Below, in pieces: positions 1-7,752 of a stretch of DNA of 64,000 nt. This DNA is from JBOGUF01 sp050696075. Its GTDB lineage: Bacteria; Chloroflexota; Chloroflexia; Thermomicrobiales; UBA6265. The notes below the pieces were generated by a model that saw nothing but the letters and a program-made list of their open reading frames with translations, ran no database searches and was not told the origin of the DNA. How positions within the stretch are numbered: the first letter of the stretch is position 1; each line of letters opens with the position of its first letter. The stretch lies in contig JBOGUF010000191.1 of the NCBI GenBank assembly GCA_050696075.1, positions 1 through 64,000 on the forward strand. Reading direction: 5' to 3'. The position numbers were made by a program, and so were the translations under genes.

Positions 1-10
1 CCGCGAGAAA

Positions 11-35
11 GGGGGGATGGGGATGGGGGATGGGG
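11..35 (+). other. G-rich tract with G-quadruplex potential
   Basis: Four G runs of 6, 4, 5 and 4 bases (11-16, 19-22, 25-29, 32-35) are separated each time by AT, which fits the G3+N1-7 rule for a four-stranded structure. It lies about 70 bases beyond the htrA stop codon. Whether it folds in the cell is not known; the function is not inferable from sequence. Confidence 0.45.
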
Positions 36-53
36 AAAGGAAGTGAATGATCA

Positions 54-102
54 CCTGAAACCTGACGGCTGACGGCTGACGGCTGACGGCTGACGGCTCG
101 GC
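54..102. repeat. Heptad repeat array abutting the htrA stop
   Basis: Seven in-phase 7-base units: CCTGAAA, CCTGACG, four GCTGACG, then GCTCGGC, whose last base is the first base of the reverse-strand stop codon of the protease gene. The same type of array with the same kind of end unit (GCTCGTC) recurs after other genes in this window. Confidence 0.85.
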
Positions 103-1268
103 TATGCCTCGGTCAGGTCGGTCGGGCGTTCGGCGAGGGTGACGGCCACGGCTTGCTCGTCGCCGTCGCGGTCGATGGTCAGCTCGACGGTGTCGCCGGG
201 TGCGCGGCCGAAGATCAGGATCTCGACCAGGGAGGTGTCGTCATCGATCTCCTCGCCGTCGATGGCGGTGATAACGTCGCCGGCGCGCAGCCCGGCCTCA
301 GCGGCTGGCGTATTGGGCTCGACGTTCACAATCTCGTGGCCGGCGACCTCGCCCCAGTTGCTGACGCCCTGAACGCCTTCGACCACCTCGCGTCCCTGGA
401 TGCCGAGGTAGGGGCGGTTCGCCGTGCCGTCCTCGATCAGTTGCTCGACCAGTGCCCTGACGGCGTTGCTCTCGATGGCGAAGCCGAAGTTGCTGTCGGT
501 CGCGCTGCTGTTCATCACCCGCGGGAACGCCTTGGCGACGTTCATGCCGATCACCTCGCCGTCCATGTTGAGCAGCGGGCCGCCGGAGTTGCCGGGGAAA
601 ATCGGCGCGTCGTGTTGGATCAGATTGGGCAGATCGTAGCCGCCCGGGGTCTCGAGCGCGCGGTCGATGGCATTGACGGTGCCGTCGGTGACAGAGTTGG
701 TGAACTCGCCGTAGGGGCTGCCGATGGCGACGACGTGATCACCGGCGCGTACCGCGTCCGAGTCGCCGAAGCTGACCGTGCCGGGCACGGATTGCCCCGC
801 ATCGAGGTTGAGCTTCAGCACCGCCACGTCCTGGAACTCGTCGACGCCGACCAACTCGGCCTCGGCAGTCGTTCCGTCGGAGAAGAGAACCTCGAACGCG
901 GCCCCGCCGGCGACGACGTGAGCATTGGTCACGACGTGCCCGTCTTCGTCGATGATATAGCCCGAGCCAGCGCCGACCGGCCGCGGCTCGTCTGTACTTC
1001 CTCGGCCGAACGGGTCTTGGATCGCCTGGAGATTGGTCACCGTGACGACGGCCAGATTCGCTTGTTCAGCGACGTCGGCGACCGATCGTTCGATCGTGTC
1101 GGTCGACTGGTGGCGCGCGGACGGTTGGGCGTCCGGTGTGGCAACGCTGTTAGCGAGCGCGCCGCCGACGTTGAAGCCGGCGACGGCGATCGCGATCAGC
1201 AGAGTCAGGAAGGCGGTAATGACGACGCCTCGGTGTCGCCGTGACGGTTCAACTCGGTTAGGGTCCAT
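102..1268 (-). CDS. HtrA/DegP-like trypsin-fold serine protease with PDZ domain
   Basis: Membrane-anchored extracytoplasmic quality-control protease. One hydrophobic segment at about residues 14-37 is followed by a trypsin-like domain with the full triad: His117 (TNAHVV), Asp147 (DVAVLKL) and Ser228 (GNSGGP). A PDZ domain covers about residues 285-385 and should bind exposed C-termini of misfolded proteins. Length 388 aa is normal for a one-PDZ HtrA. The longest frame starts nine codons upstream at a TTG; I chose the ATG at 1268 because AAAGGAG sits ten bases before it. It appears to be a single-gene unit. Confidence 0.93.
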   Translation of the reverse strand: MDPNRVEPSRRHRGVVITAFLTLLIAIAVAGFNVGGALANSVATPDAQPSARHQSTDTIERSVADVAEQANLAVVTVTNLQAIQDPFGRGSTDEPRPVGAGSGYIIDEDGHVVTNAHVVAGGAAFEVLFSDGTTAEAELVGVDEFQDVAVLKLNLDAGQSVPGTVSFGDSDAVRAGDHVVAIGSPYGEFTNSVTDGTVNAIDRALETPGGYDLPNLIQHDAPIFPGNSGGPLLNMDGEVIGMNVAKAFPRVMNSSATDSNFGFAIESNAVRALVEQLIEDGTANRPYLGIQGREVVEGVQGVSNWGEVAGHEIVNVEPNTPAAEAGLRAGDVITAIDGEEIDDDTSLVEILIFGRAPGDTVELTIDRDGDEQAVAVTLAERPTDLTEA

Positions 1269-1517
1269 CGACCGATCGCTCCTTTCAGAGTGCAAGCGGC
1301 GAATGCGGCCTCCCGGGATCCGGCACTCGTCTTGGCCGCTTGTCGCTTGCGTTTGGATTGCCTGGACCGGGGCGCGACGGGTTGTCCACTTCCGAGTGTG
1401 GCCCGCGCGGCTGAATAGTCCCTGAACCGAACCTGAAAAAAGGCTGAAGAAAGCGGGGTGTTTGCGCCGTCACGACGCAATGTAAGGAGGTGAACTGGCG
1501 GCAGCCGCGAACGGGCG

Positions 1518-2996
1518 TCAGTGCTTGGGGCTAAGCGGACCGAACTGGTCCTCGGTTGGCTCCGCTCAGCAGAACCAGTTCTCGGTCAATCGGGGCGGGC
1601 GCGGGCGGAGCACAAGCGGCCGCGGAACTGGGGGATGATCAAGGCCGACCGCCTCGTGGGCGGCGTCCCAGATGCGCGCGAAGGTGCGCTCCGCATCCTC
1701 AACGTCCAGCGCCGCCCGTTCGGCGATGCGGGCGACGGTCTGCTGAAGCTCATCCATGCGTGGGTCTGGGTGACGCCAGCGGTGGGTGAAGTTGGCGGCG
1801 TCCAAATCACCGACCCATTTCGCGCTATCCGGTTCGTCCAACAGGGCGGATCCGGGCGGGACGAGGAGGCGGATCGAGAAATGGACTGGATCGACGTGAT
1901 GAATCAGCCCGTGATCCGCGACGAAGCGCAGCAGTGTCAGATAGCCGTCGAGCGTCTCCCATGGGGTAAAAGGCAGCAGGGATGGGCGCATGGGGATGCC
2001 GGATTCGTCGAGGATTGCCAGCGCGGTTTCCACGTCGGCGCGCGCGTGGCCCTTCTTGAGTTTGTCGAGGACGTGGTCGCTCAGGGTTTCGACGGCGGAG
2101 AGGACGAAGGCGCAGCCGAGTTCCGCGAGGTCCGGCACGAGTCGCCGGTGCTGGAGGAGGTGCTCGATCTTGATCGTGGCGTCGAAGGTCACGACCGGAT
2201 TGTCCGCGCGCACCTCGCGCATGATGCGCAGGCCGTGAGTCGGGCCATTGAAGAAGTCTGGGTCGCCGAAGGTCAGGTGCCGCGCGCCCGCCTCGATCTG
2301 GGCGCGGGCGTCGGCCACGACGACCGAACGCGGTACCGCGAAGAAGCGACCCTGGTAGATCGGCGTGATCGGACAGTGCAAGCAGGTATGATGGCAGCCG
2401 CGCGTCGCCTCGACATACCCGGCGCGCACGATGGCGCCGTTGCGCTCCAGCCCGGCGTATCGGCGCAGCGGCGGCAGGGCCGACCGATCCGGTTCCGTCC
2501 GCGGCAAACGCTCGAGGACGGGCGGCGCGACCGCGCCGCTTCTGCCGACGCCCGGCACGACCTGATCGCCGCCCGTGTCGAGCGCGCGGGCGAGTTCGAC
2601 GAGCGCCGCTTCGTACTCGCCGCCAATGACGCTGTCGACGCCGTGGTCGAGCAGGTGATCGGCGTTGAGGGTGGCATAGAGTCCGTAGCAGCAGATGTGG
2701 GCGTCCGGATTGACCTCGCGAACGCGAGCGGCGATGCGCGCCCCGAGCCGCAAGGCGGTGTGCATAGGAACCGAGATGGCGACCAATCCCGCTCGCCTTA
2801 TGGTCCGGTCGTCAAGCGTGTCAACCGCCGTGTCGACCGCGACGGGTGCGAAGCCAGCCCGCCGCAGGTGGGCGATTGGCGAGGCGAGATTGAGCGGTTG
2901 GTGCCCAAGCTCGTAGCACGAGATGAGCAGCACCGCGCCGGGGATGGTGAGCGACGTTGCGATTGTTACAGGGTGGTCGAGTGTCGAGATAGCCAC
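1518..2996 (-). CDS. CUAEP-tail radical SAM selenoprotein (UGA at 1566-1568 read as Sec)
   Basis: Radical SAM enzyme with an N-terminal B12-binding-like domain (about 20-150) and the 4Fe-4S motif C201-x3-C205-x2-C208. A conventional call stops at UGA 1566-1568 after ENWFC. Reading through gives Cys-Sec-Ala-Glu-Pro, then 11 more residues to a UGA at 1518-1520. CUAEP is the C-terminal signature of a known family named CUAEP/CCAEP-tail radical SAM (seleno)protein, so the UGA is very probably selenocysteine (residue 477 of 492). A stem-loop follows the UGA at once, as a bacterial SECIS should. Start is GTG with AGGAGG 14 bases upstream. The substrate of the family is unknown to me. Confidence 0.85.
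1534..1566 (-). promoter_or_regulatory. Candidate bacterial SECIS hairpin after the in-frame UGA
   Basis: On the minus strand AGCGG (1566-1562) can pair with CCGCU (1538-1534), and ACCGA (1556-1552) with UCGGU (1543-1539), leaving an 8-base loop about 15 bases after the UGA. An alternative fold pairs GGACC with GGUCC. Position and size suit a bacterial SECIS read by SelB, but the fold was drawn by eye. Confidence 0.55.
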
Positions 2997-3081
2997 GGGC
3001 GCCGATCGGTCCTCCTAGGCACTTGATACCCTATACGACGGCGCCGCGCAAACAGTGGGCAGGTGTTGGGGGCGAAGAGCA

Positions 3082-3618
3082 ATGTTGAAGCCGCCGTATT
3101 TGACCGGTGAGCGGGTCTATCTGCGACCGCTGAGCATGAATGACAAGGTGGGCGCGGCTGCCTGGTTCGATAGCCCGTTTCCGGTCGGGGCGTCGCGGGC
3201 CGAAGAGGCACTCAAAGAGGAGCACAAGAACCCGTGGTATCTCGGCCAAACGACGCGGTTGGCCGTTGTTCGTATGGAAAACGATGAGGTCGTCGGCGGG
3301 GCGACAGTCGAGCCTCACGACGGCGCGCGCCGGGCGTGGCTCTGGTTCAAACTGGCGCCTTGGCTGGCCGATGGGGACGAGTTGCGCGCGGACGCGCTGA
3401 GGGTTGCCATCCGGTGGTTGCGAGACGACTTCGAACTCATGGCAACCATCGTACCGATTGCCGCGGACGAGGCAGCGACGCTTGCCGCGGCGGAGGAGTT
3501 GGGGATGGTGCAGGGCGTCCGCCTGCGACAGTCGCGGGCGCGACCGGGCGGCCGGGTCGATATGCTCTATTACCAGGCGCTGAACCCACGGTGGGAAGTG
3601 AGGAACAGCGATGCGTAA
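3082..3618 (+). CDS. GNAT-like protein lacking the acetyl-CoA loop motif
   Basis: A 178-aa protein whose N-terminus (LTGERVYLRPLSMND) matches that of the next gene and of RimJ/RimL-type N-acetyltransferases. The strand that should carry the acetyl-CoA-binding Q/R-x-x-G-x-G/A motif reads APWLADGDELRA, so the pyrophosphate loop is missing. It may be a degenerate paralogue, or a non-catalytic partner of the downstream enzyme. Start placed at ATG 3082, nine codons inside the longest frame, to match the family N-terminus; the ribosome site is weak. It overlaps the next gene by 8 bases. Confidence 0.75.
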   Translation: MLKPPYLTGERVYLRPLSMNDKVGAAAWFDSPFPVGASRAEEALKEEHKNPWYLGQTTRLAVVRMENDEVVGGATVEPHDGARRAWLWFKLAPWLADGDELRADALRVAIRWLRDDFELMATIVPIAADEAATLAAAEELGMVQGVRLRQSRARPGGRVDMLYYQALNPRWEVRNSDA

Positions 3619-4198
3619 TCCGATGCTCGTCGGCGAGCGGGTCTACCTGCGACCGCTCGACCCGTCCGACGCTGAAGAGATGGCGCGGGGCGCGGCGACC
3701 GAGCCGGAAACCTTCTTCGACCGGGGCCGCTTTCCCGCCAGCGCGATTGCCTATGAGCACATGATCCGCGACGTGAACGCTAAGCCACACCCGCCGACCG
3801 AGATCTTCTTCGCGGTCTGCCTGAAAGAGGACGACCGGCTGATCGGCGGGGTCAACGTCGACCACATCGACTGGATCGACCGCACGGGCGAAACGGGAAG
3901 TGGGTTCCTGCCCGAGTTTCGCGGCCAAGGCTACGGCACCGAGGCCAAGTTTCTTTTGCTCGAATACTGCTTCGACCACCTTCACTTCCATGCGCTCCGC
4001 TCCCACGTCTTCGAGCCGAACATCCGCTCGGCCGCGGCGCTGCGAAAACAGGGCTACCGCCCGGCCGGCCGCCTGAAGTGGGAAGGCGTCAAGAACGGCA
4101 TCTATCAGGACACGCTGGTATTTGACGTGCTGCGCGATGAGTACCTGGAGGCGCGGGCGGACTGGCAGCAATCCCGATCGGGGCACGGCGGGCCGTGA
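3611..4198 (+). CDS. GNAT family N-acetyltransferase (RimJ/RimL type)
   Basis: Cytoplasmic acetyltransferase of 195 aa. It begins LVGERVYLRPLDPSD and has the acetyl-CoA loop RGQGYGTEA at about residues 106-114, followed by the NIRSAAALRKQGY segment typical of RimJ/RimL enzymes. The start lies inside the end of the previous, related gene, so translation is probably coupled. Likely substrates are an amino group of a protein N-terminus or a small molecule; sequence alone does not say which. Confidence 0.88.
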   Translation: MRNPMLVGERVYLRPLDPSDAEEMARGAATEPETFFDRGRFPASAIAYEHMIRDVNAKPHPPTEIFFAVCLKEDDRLIGGVNVDHIDWIDRTGETGSGFLPEFRGQGYGTEAKFLLLEYCFDHLHFHALRSHVFEPNIRSAAALRKQGYRPAGRLKWEGVKNGIYQDTLVFDVLRDEYLEARADWQQSRSGHGGP

Positions 4199-4208
4199 CC
4201 GCGCATCG

Positions 4209-5108
4209 CTACCGTGCGGGCGATGGCGTCGCCGCCCACGCTGGCAGCGCTTGCTCGATCAACGACAACGCCGTTGCGATCGAGCGCCGGCCACGGTCGC
4301 CGCCACCAGGGTTGAGGCCCGCGAGACAGAGCACGGCGACCTTACCCGTTGCCAGGACGGTTGCCATAGCTGCCGCCGCTTGCGGAATCTCCAGACCGTG
4401 CTGGGAAGGGGTCGAGGCGCTGGGGACAAGGTGCGGGTCGAGGACGTCGAGGTCGACGTGGAGACAGAGCGCGTCCGATTGGTCCGCCAGACGAGAGACG
4501 GCCTCCGCCAGCGCCGTGCCGTCTCGGATCTGGTCGGTGGTCACGACCGAGACGCGATGCACCTTGAGCAACGTCGACTCTTGATCGTCGAGTTCGCGCA
4601 CGCCGGCGATCAGCATGCGTGACGGCGGGATTGGCGTCGAGAGACCGGCGGCAGCGCGCCAGCGCGGCGCGGCGAGACCGGCCAGAATGGCGACCGGCAT
4701 GCCCGCCAGGATACCGCTGTAGCTCGTTTCCGGCGTATTGAAGTCGCCGTGGGCATCAAGCCAGACGACACCGATCCGCGCATCGACGCCGTGGGCCAGC
4801 TCGAGACCCGCGGCGACGCCGATGCTCGCGGTGTCGTCGCCAGCGAGCACGAACACGGCTATGCCTTGTCGGCGGGCGGCCGCGACGAGTGCCGCCGTCT
4901 CCGCCCCGAGGCGGCCAATGTTGACGCCGAGCTGGCCCGGCTCGCGCTCCTCCTCGGGCAGATGCGCGGTGCGAACCTCGCCGACCTCGTGCCCGGCCCG
5001 CACGAGACGCGCGGCAATCCCGGCGTCGATCAGCGCACCCGGCCCGGCTCCCAATCCTTCGTCGTACTCGTCGTAGCGATACGGAACGGTGATGACCTCG
5101 ACGCGCAT
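4209..5108 (-). CDS. Ureohydrolase (arginase/agmatinase) family protein with altered metal site
   Basis: A 299-aa protein of the arginase fold, which hydrolyses guanidino compounds with a dinuclear Mn centre. The DAHGD motif (Asp118, His120, Asp122) and DLDVLDP (Asp219, Asp221, Asp224 region) are intact. The first ligand motif, normally GGDH, reads AGDD at 89-92, so the metal-binding His is Asp92. Activity and substrate are therefore uncertain. The ATG at 5108 was chosen over an upstream TTG because it gives the usual N-terminus and has AGGGGG eight bases before it. It ends 10 bases from the GNAT gene, convergently. Confidence 0.82.
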   Translation of the reverse strand: MRVEVITVPYRYDEYDEGLGAGPGALIDAGIAARLVRAGHEVGEVRTAHLPEEEREPGQLGVNIGRLGAETAALVAAARRQGIAVFVLAGDDTASIGVAAGLELAHGVDARIGVVWLDAHGDFNTPETSYSGILAGMPVAILAGLAAPRWRAAAGLSTPIPPSRMLIAGVRELDDQESTLLKVHRVSVVTTDQIRDGTALAEAVSRLADQSDALCLHVDLDVLDPHLVPSASTPSQHGLEIPQAAAAMATVLATGKVAVLCLAGLNPGGGDRGRRSIATALSLIEQALPAWAATPSPAR

Positions 5109-5129
5109 CGCACCGACCCCCTTCAAGCA

Positions 5130-5164
5130 GCTAGCCGCTAGCTCCTAGCCACGAATTGCTCGCC
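5130..5164. repeat. Heptad repeat array upstream of the ureohydrolase gene
   Basis: Five in-phase 7-base units (GCTAGCC, GCTAGCT, CCTAGCC, ACGAATT, GCTCGCC). The last unit resembles the GCTCGTC end unit of the other arrays in the window. It occupies part of the spacer between the divergent ureohydrolase and J-domain genes. Confidence 0.7.
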
Positions 5165-5314
5165 CCATCCTTTCCTGACGAGGCGATTCTACTGCGACGA
5201 CTGCCGTGGCGCGTATCTTGGCGACCACGGAAGGTGGTGAGGAGCGGGGTACAATCGCCGCGTTGTGTCGCGTCGACCGACTGAACGCGGTTGCGCGGCG
5301 ATGGAGGGAGGTCG

Positions 5315-5830
5315 TTGAGCGCAGCCGGAGCCGGGAATCGCGGAGCGACCCCGACCATCGACGACGAAGTCGACTACTACCAACTCCTGGGCGTGCCCTA
5401 CCACGCCACGACGGGCGAGATCACGCGGGCCTACCGGGCCGCGATGAAGGCGACGCATCCGGATCGGCAAGGCCCGGTCCGGCGTGCCGCCGCCGAAGAG
5501 CGCGCCAAGCTGCTTAATCGCGCCTTCACTACCCTCTCCAAGACGCATTTGCGTCAGCACTACGACCAGAAGATTCGTGCCGAAGTGGTCCAGGACCAGA
5601 TCATGAGCCGCTACGTCGGCGGCTTTTCGATGCCGGGCGCGAACGGGACGGACCTCGTCGGCGATGCCCCGCGGCGGCAGCCGACCAGCGCCGAACGCCA
5701 AGAGCGTGCCCGCGGCGAACGCTACGCGATGGTCAGCGTCGTCCTTGTCTTCGCTGCCGCCATGGTCGCGGTGATCGCGCTGCTACTGCTCTGGGCGGCG
5801 TTGAGCGCGGTGGTCGAAGCGGTGGTGTGA
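5315..5830 (+). CDS. Membrane-anchored J-domain protein
   Basis: A 171-aa DnaJ-type co-chaperone. The J domain occupies the first half (YYQLLGVPYHATTGEI) and keeps the HPD tripeptide (ATHPDR) that stimulates Hsp70 ATPase. There is no G/F-rich or zinc-finger region. A single hydrophobic helix near the C-terminus (VVLVFAAAMVAVIALLLLW) anchors it, so it should recruit DnaK at the membrane face. Start TTG at 5315 is preferred over an upstream TTG because GGAGGGAGG lies directly before it. It ends six bases from the convergent next gene. Confidence 0.85.
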   Translation: MSAAGAGNRGATPTIDDEVDYYQLLGVPYHATTGEITRAYRAAMKATHPDRQGPVRRAAAEERAKLLNRAFTTLSKTHLRQHYDQKIRAEVVQDQIMSRYVGGFSMPGANGTDLVGDAPRRQPTSAERQERARGERYAMVSVVLVFAAAMVAVIALLLLWAALSAVVEAVV

Positions 5831-5836
5831 GCGCGC

Positions 5837-6979
5837 TCAGCGGTTCTTGCGGCGCCGGTCGCGACGGACCGGCTTGGTGGCGGGCGGTTTCCGCCGACCA
5901 GGGACCCACTGGCGGCGCGGGGGGCGGTCGGGGCCTTCCAGGCGAATGAGCGCGGCAGTAGCGGCTTCGAGCGACGTGAGCAGCGTGTCCATTCCGGCGC
6001 GGAGGGAGGATGGCGCGGGCGCTGCATCCGGGCGCTCAGTCGCAAAAGTGGCGGTCAAGAGCCGACCGATTTCGGCGGTGAGATCGAGCGCGGCGACGGC
6101 CGGTAGGAGCCGCCGGTCTTCTGGCGGCAAGTCGGTCACCGCGCTATACGCGCCGGTGACCTGTTCCACGGACTCTGGCGACCAACCGCCGAACCGGGTC
6201 ACTGCCTGCGCCAGGTCGAGCACCGGTGGCCCGACCGCTGCCCGCGCAAAGTCGATCAACCCCGCAACCCGTTCCTCGCCGGCGCTGCGTCGCACGATGA
6301 CGTGCGCCGGCCAGAGCCCAAAATGTCCAACGACCTGGCGTTCGTGAAAAGCAGAGCTTGCGCCCGACAGCACTTGTTCGGCCGCCGGCAACGCGCGCTC
6401 CGCGGTCCGGAGCCAGCGCTGCACGAGCGGGGTCCGGGTCGCGACCGGACGCAGCCGCTCCCGGTTCGTTTGCCAACTTGCACGCACCGCGTGCTCGATC
6501 CCATGCAGCGTCACCGCTGGCGCGTCGGCACGATGGCTGAGCGGCACCAGTGCCGCGTGCAGTTCCGCGACGCGGGCGGTCAGATCCGCCTGGGTCGCGC
6601 GAGACATTGGGGCTGGGACGTGGAGGGACTCCCCGATCGATCCTACGGATGGTTGGTGCCGAACGGCGGTGCGGCCCGGTAACCACGACGTTGCGTCGAA
6701 CGCGCGATCATCGAGGCGGACGAGTGCGCCGTCCGGAGTTCGGTGCAGGCGAGGCGTAAACAGCAAACTGGCGCTCGCTGCCGCGTCGAGCAGATCGTGG
6801 ATGAATCGGATCCGCTCGGGCGCGACGTCCGCCGGCCAGCGCCTTACCCGCCATTCTCCGGAGGCCGCCTCGACCCGGACCAGATCGGCATGGCCTGGTA
6901 AGGGCGTGATCGTGGTCGCGTCCGGGAAGAACGCGCGGGCCGCTTGGGTGAGTTGGTCGTCGGGCAAATTATCGGTCAT
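5837..6979 (-). CDS. APH-fold protein, probable pseudokinase
   Basis: A 380-aa protein with the shape of the aminoglycoside phosphotransferase/choline kinase family, including the late metal-binding Asp243 in GLIDFARAAVGPPVLDLA. The catalytic loop, normally HGDxxxxN, reads HFGLWPAH (219-226), so the catalytic Asp is Gly221 and the metal-binding Asn is His226. That should abolish classical phosphotransfer. The C-terminus is a basic tail rich in Arg and Lys. It starts two bases after the PIN toxin gene and is probably co-transcribed with the toxin-antitoxin pair. Confidence 0.78.
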   Translation of the reverse strand: MTDNLPDDQLTQAARAFFPDATTITPLPGHADLVRVEAASGEWRVRRWPADVAPERIRFIHDLLDAAASASLLFTPRLHRTPDGALVRLDDRAFDATSWLPGRTAVRHQPSVGSIGESLHVPAPMSRATQADLTARVAELHAALVPLSHRADAPAVTLHGIEHAVRASWQTNRERLRPVATRTPLVQRWLRTAERALPAAEQVLSGASSAFHERQVVGHFGLWPAHVIVRRSAGEERVAGLIDFARAAVGPPVLDLAQAVTRFGGWSPESVEQVTGAYSAVTDLPPEDRRLLPAVAALDLTAEIGRLLTATFATERPDAAPAPSSLRAGMDTLLTSLEAATAALIRLEGPDRPPRRQWVPGRRKPPATKPVRRDRRRKNR

Positions 6980-6981
6980 GG

Positions 6982-7413
6982 CTAACCTGACGAATCGTCT
7001 TGGTGTACAGAGGTAGGGGTGAGTACGCGGACGATCTCCGCGGCCCGCGAACGTTGCTCGCGATCCCAGGTGACTAGCGGAACACCGATTTCGCGCGCGA
7101 CCGCTACGTACGTTGCGTCCGCTCCGCGAAGTCGGAGATCGGCCGCGAGCCTCGCATAGGATTCTGCCCGGTCGCGATCAAGCGGCACGAACTGGATGTC
7201 AATCGTCTCTCGCAGGCGTACGATCGCCTGACGGCCGACATCTGAGCGGCCAGTTAGTCGCGCAAGAACTCCTGCCACGTCCACTAAGAGAAGCGTCGGC
7301 GCGAAGAAAGCTGCCCTCACCGCGGTCTGATGCTGCAACCACTCGACCGTCCTGAGATGAAACTCGTCTTTCGAAGCCAAGAAACTGACACAGATGCTGG
7401 CGTCGAGCACCAT
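6982..7413 (-). CDS. PIN-domain ribonuclease toxin
   Basis: A roughly 143-aa VapC-type toxin. PIN acidic residues are visible at the N-terminal VLDAS, the central GADATYVAVA and the later VTWDREQ. It should cleave RNA and be held inactive by the upstream antitoxin. The two genes overlap: the antitoxin stop TGA (7415-7413) shares bases with the start, either GTG 7416 or ATG 7413, which is the usual sign of translational coupling. Base composition is lower in GC than its neighbours, consistent with acquisition by transfer. Confidence 0.88.
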   Translation of the reverse strand: MVLDASICVSFLASKDEFHLRTVEWLQHQTAVRAAFFAPTLLLVDVAGVLARLTGRSDVGRQAIVRLRETIDIQFVPLDRDRAESYARLAADLRLRGADATYVAVAREIGVPLVTWDREQRSRAAEIVRVLTPTSVHQDDSSG

Positions 7414-7679
7414 CACAGGTCGCGCCGATTCTCTTTGACGGCATCCACTGCCGACACTCCATCGGGCCAGTACTTCGAAATCTCCTGAGCGAACTTTTCC
7501 AGAGCAGCGAAACGACGGCTAATCTCCTCTTTCGTCAGAGGTGGTCGCTGCTCGATAGGCGTCAAGCGAGCGATCGCTTGACCCCGAGAAGTAATCTCGA
7601 TCGTCTCTCTCTCGTCGCGCACGCGACGCAGAATCTCGCTGGTATGGGCTTTGAACTCGCGCACGCCGATCTGCTGCAT
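7413..7679 (-). CDS. Phd/YefM-type antitoxin
   Basis: An 88-aa antitoxin. The N-terminal MQQIGVREFKAHTSEILRRV and ITSRGQAIARLTP match the Phd/YefM DNA-binding fold; the rest should be a flexible toxin-neutralising tail. GAAGGAG lies seven bases before the ATG. As in other such pairs it probably represses its own promoter together with the PIN toxin. Confidence 0.9.
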   Translation of the reverse strand: MQQIGVREFKAHTSEILRRVRDERETIEITSRGQAIARLTPIEQRPPLTKEEISRRFAALEKFAQEISKYWPDGVSAVDAVKENRRDL

Positions 7680-7752
7680 GGCCGGTCTCCTTCGTGATCT
7701 CCATTGTGGTTACAAGCATACTATGCGCGGCGGAGCTTCGTACGAAGGTCGT

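Noticed and set aside
1521..3026. A 501-codon + strand frame
   Set aside because: It is the shadow of the radical SAM selenoprotein gene on the other strand.
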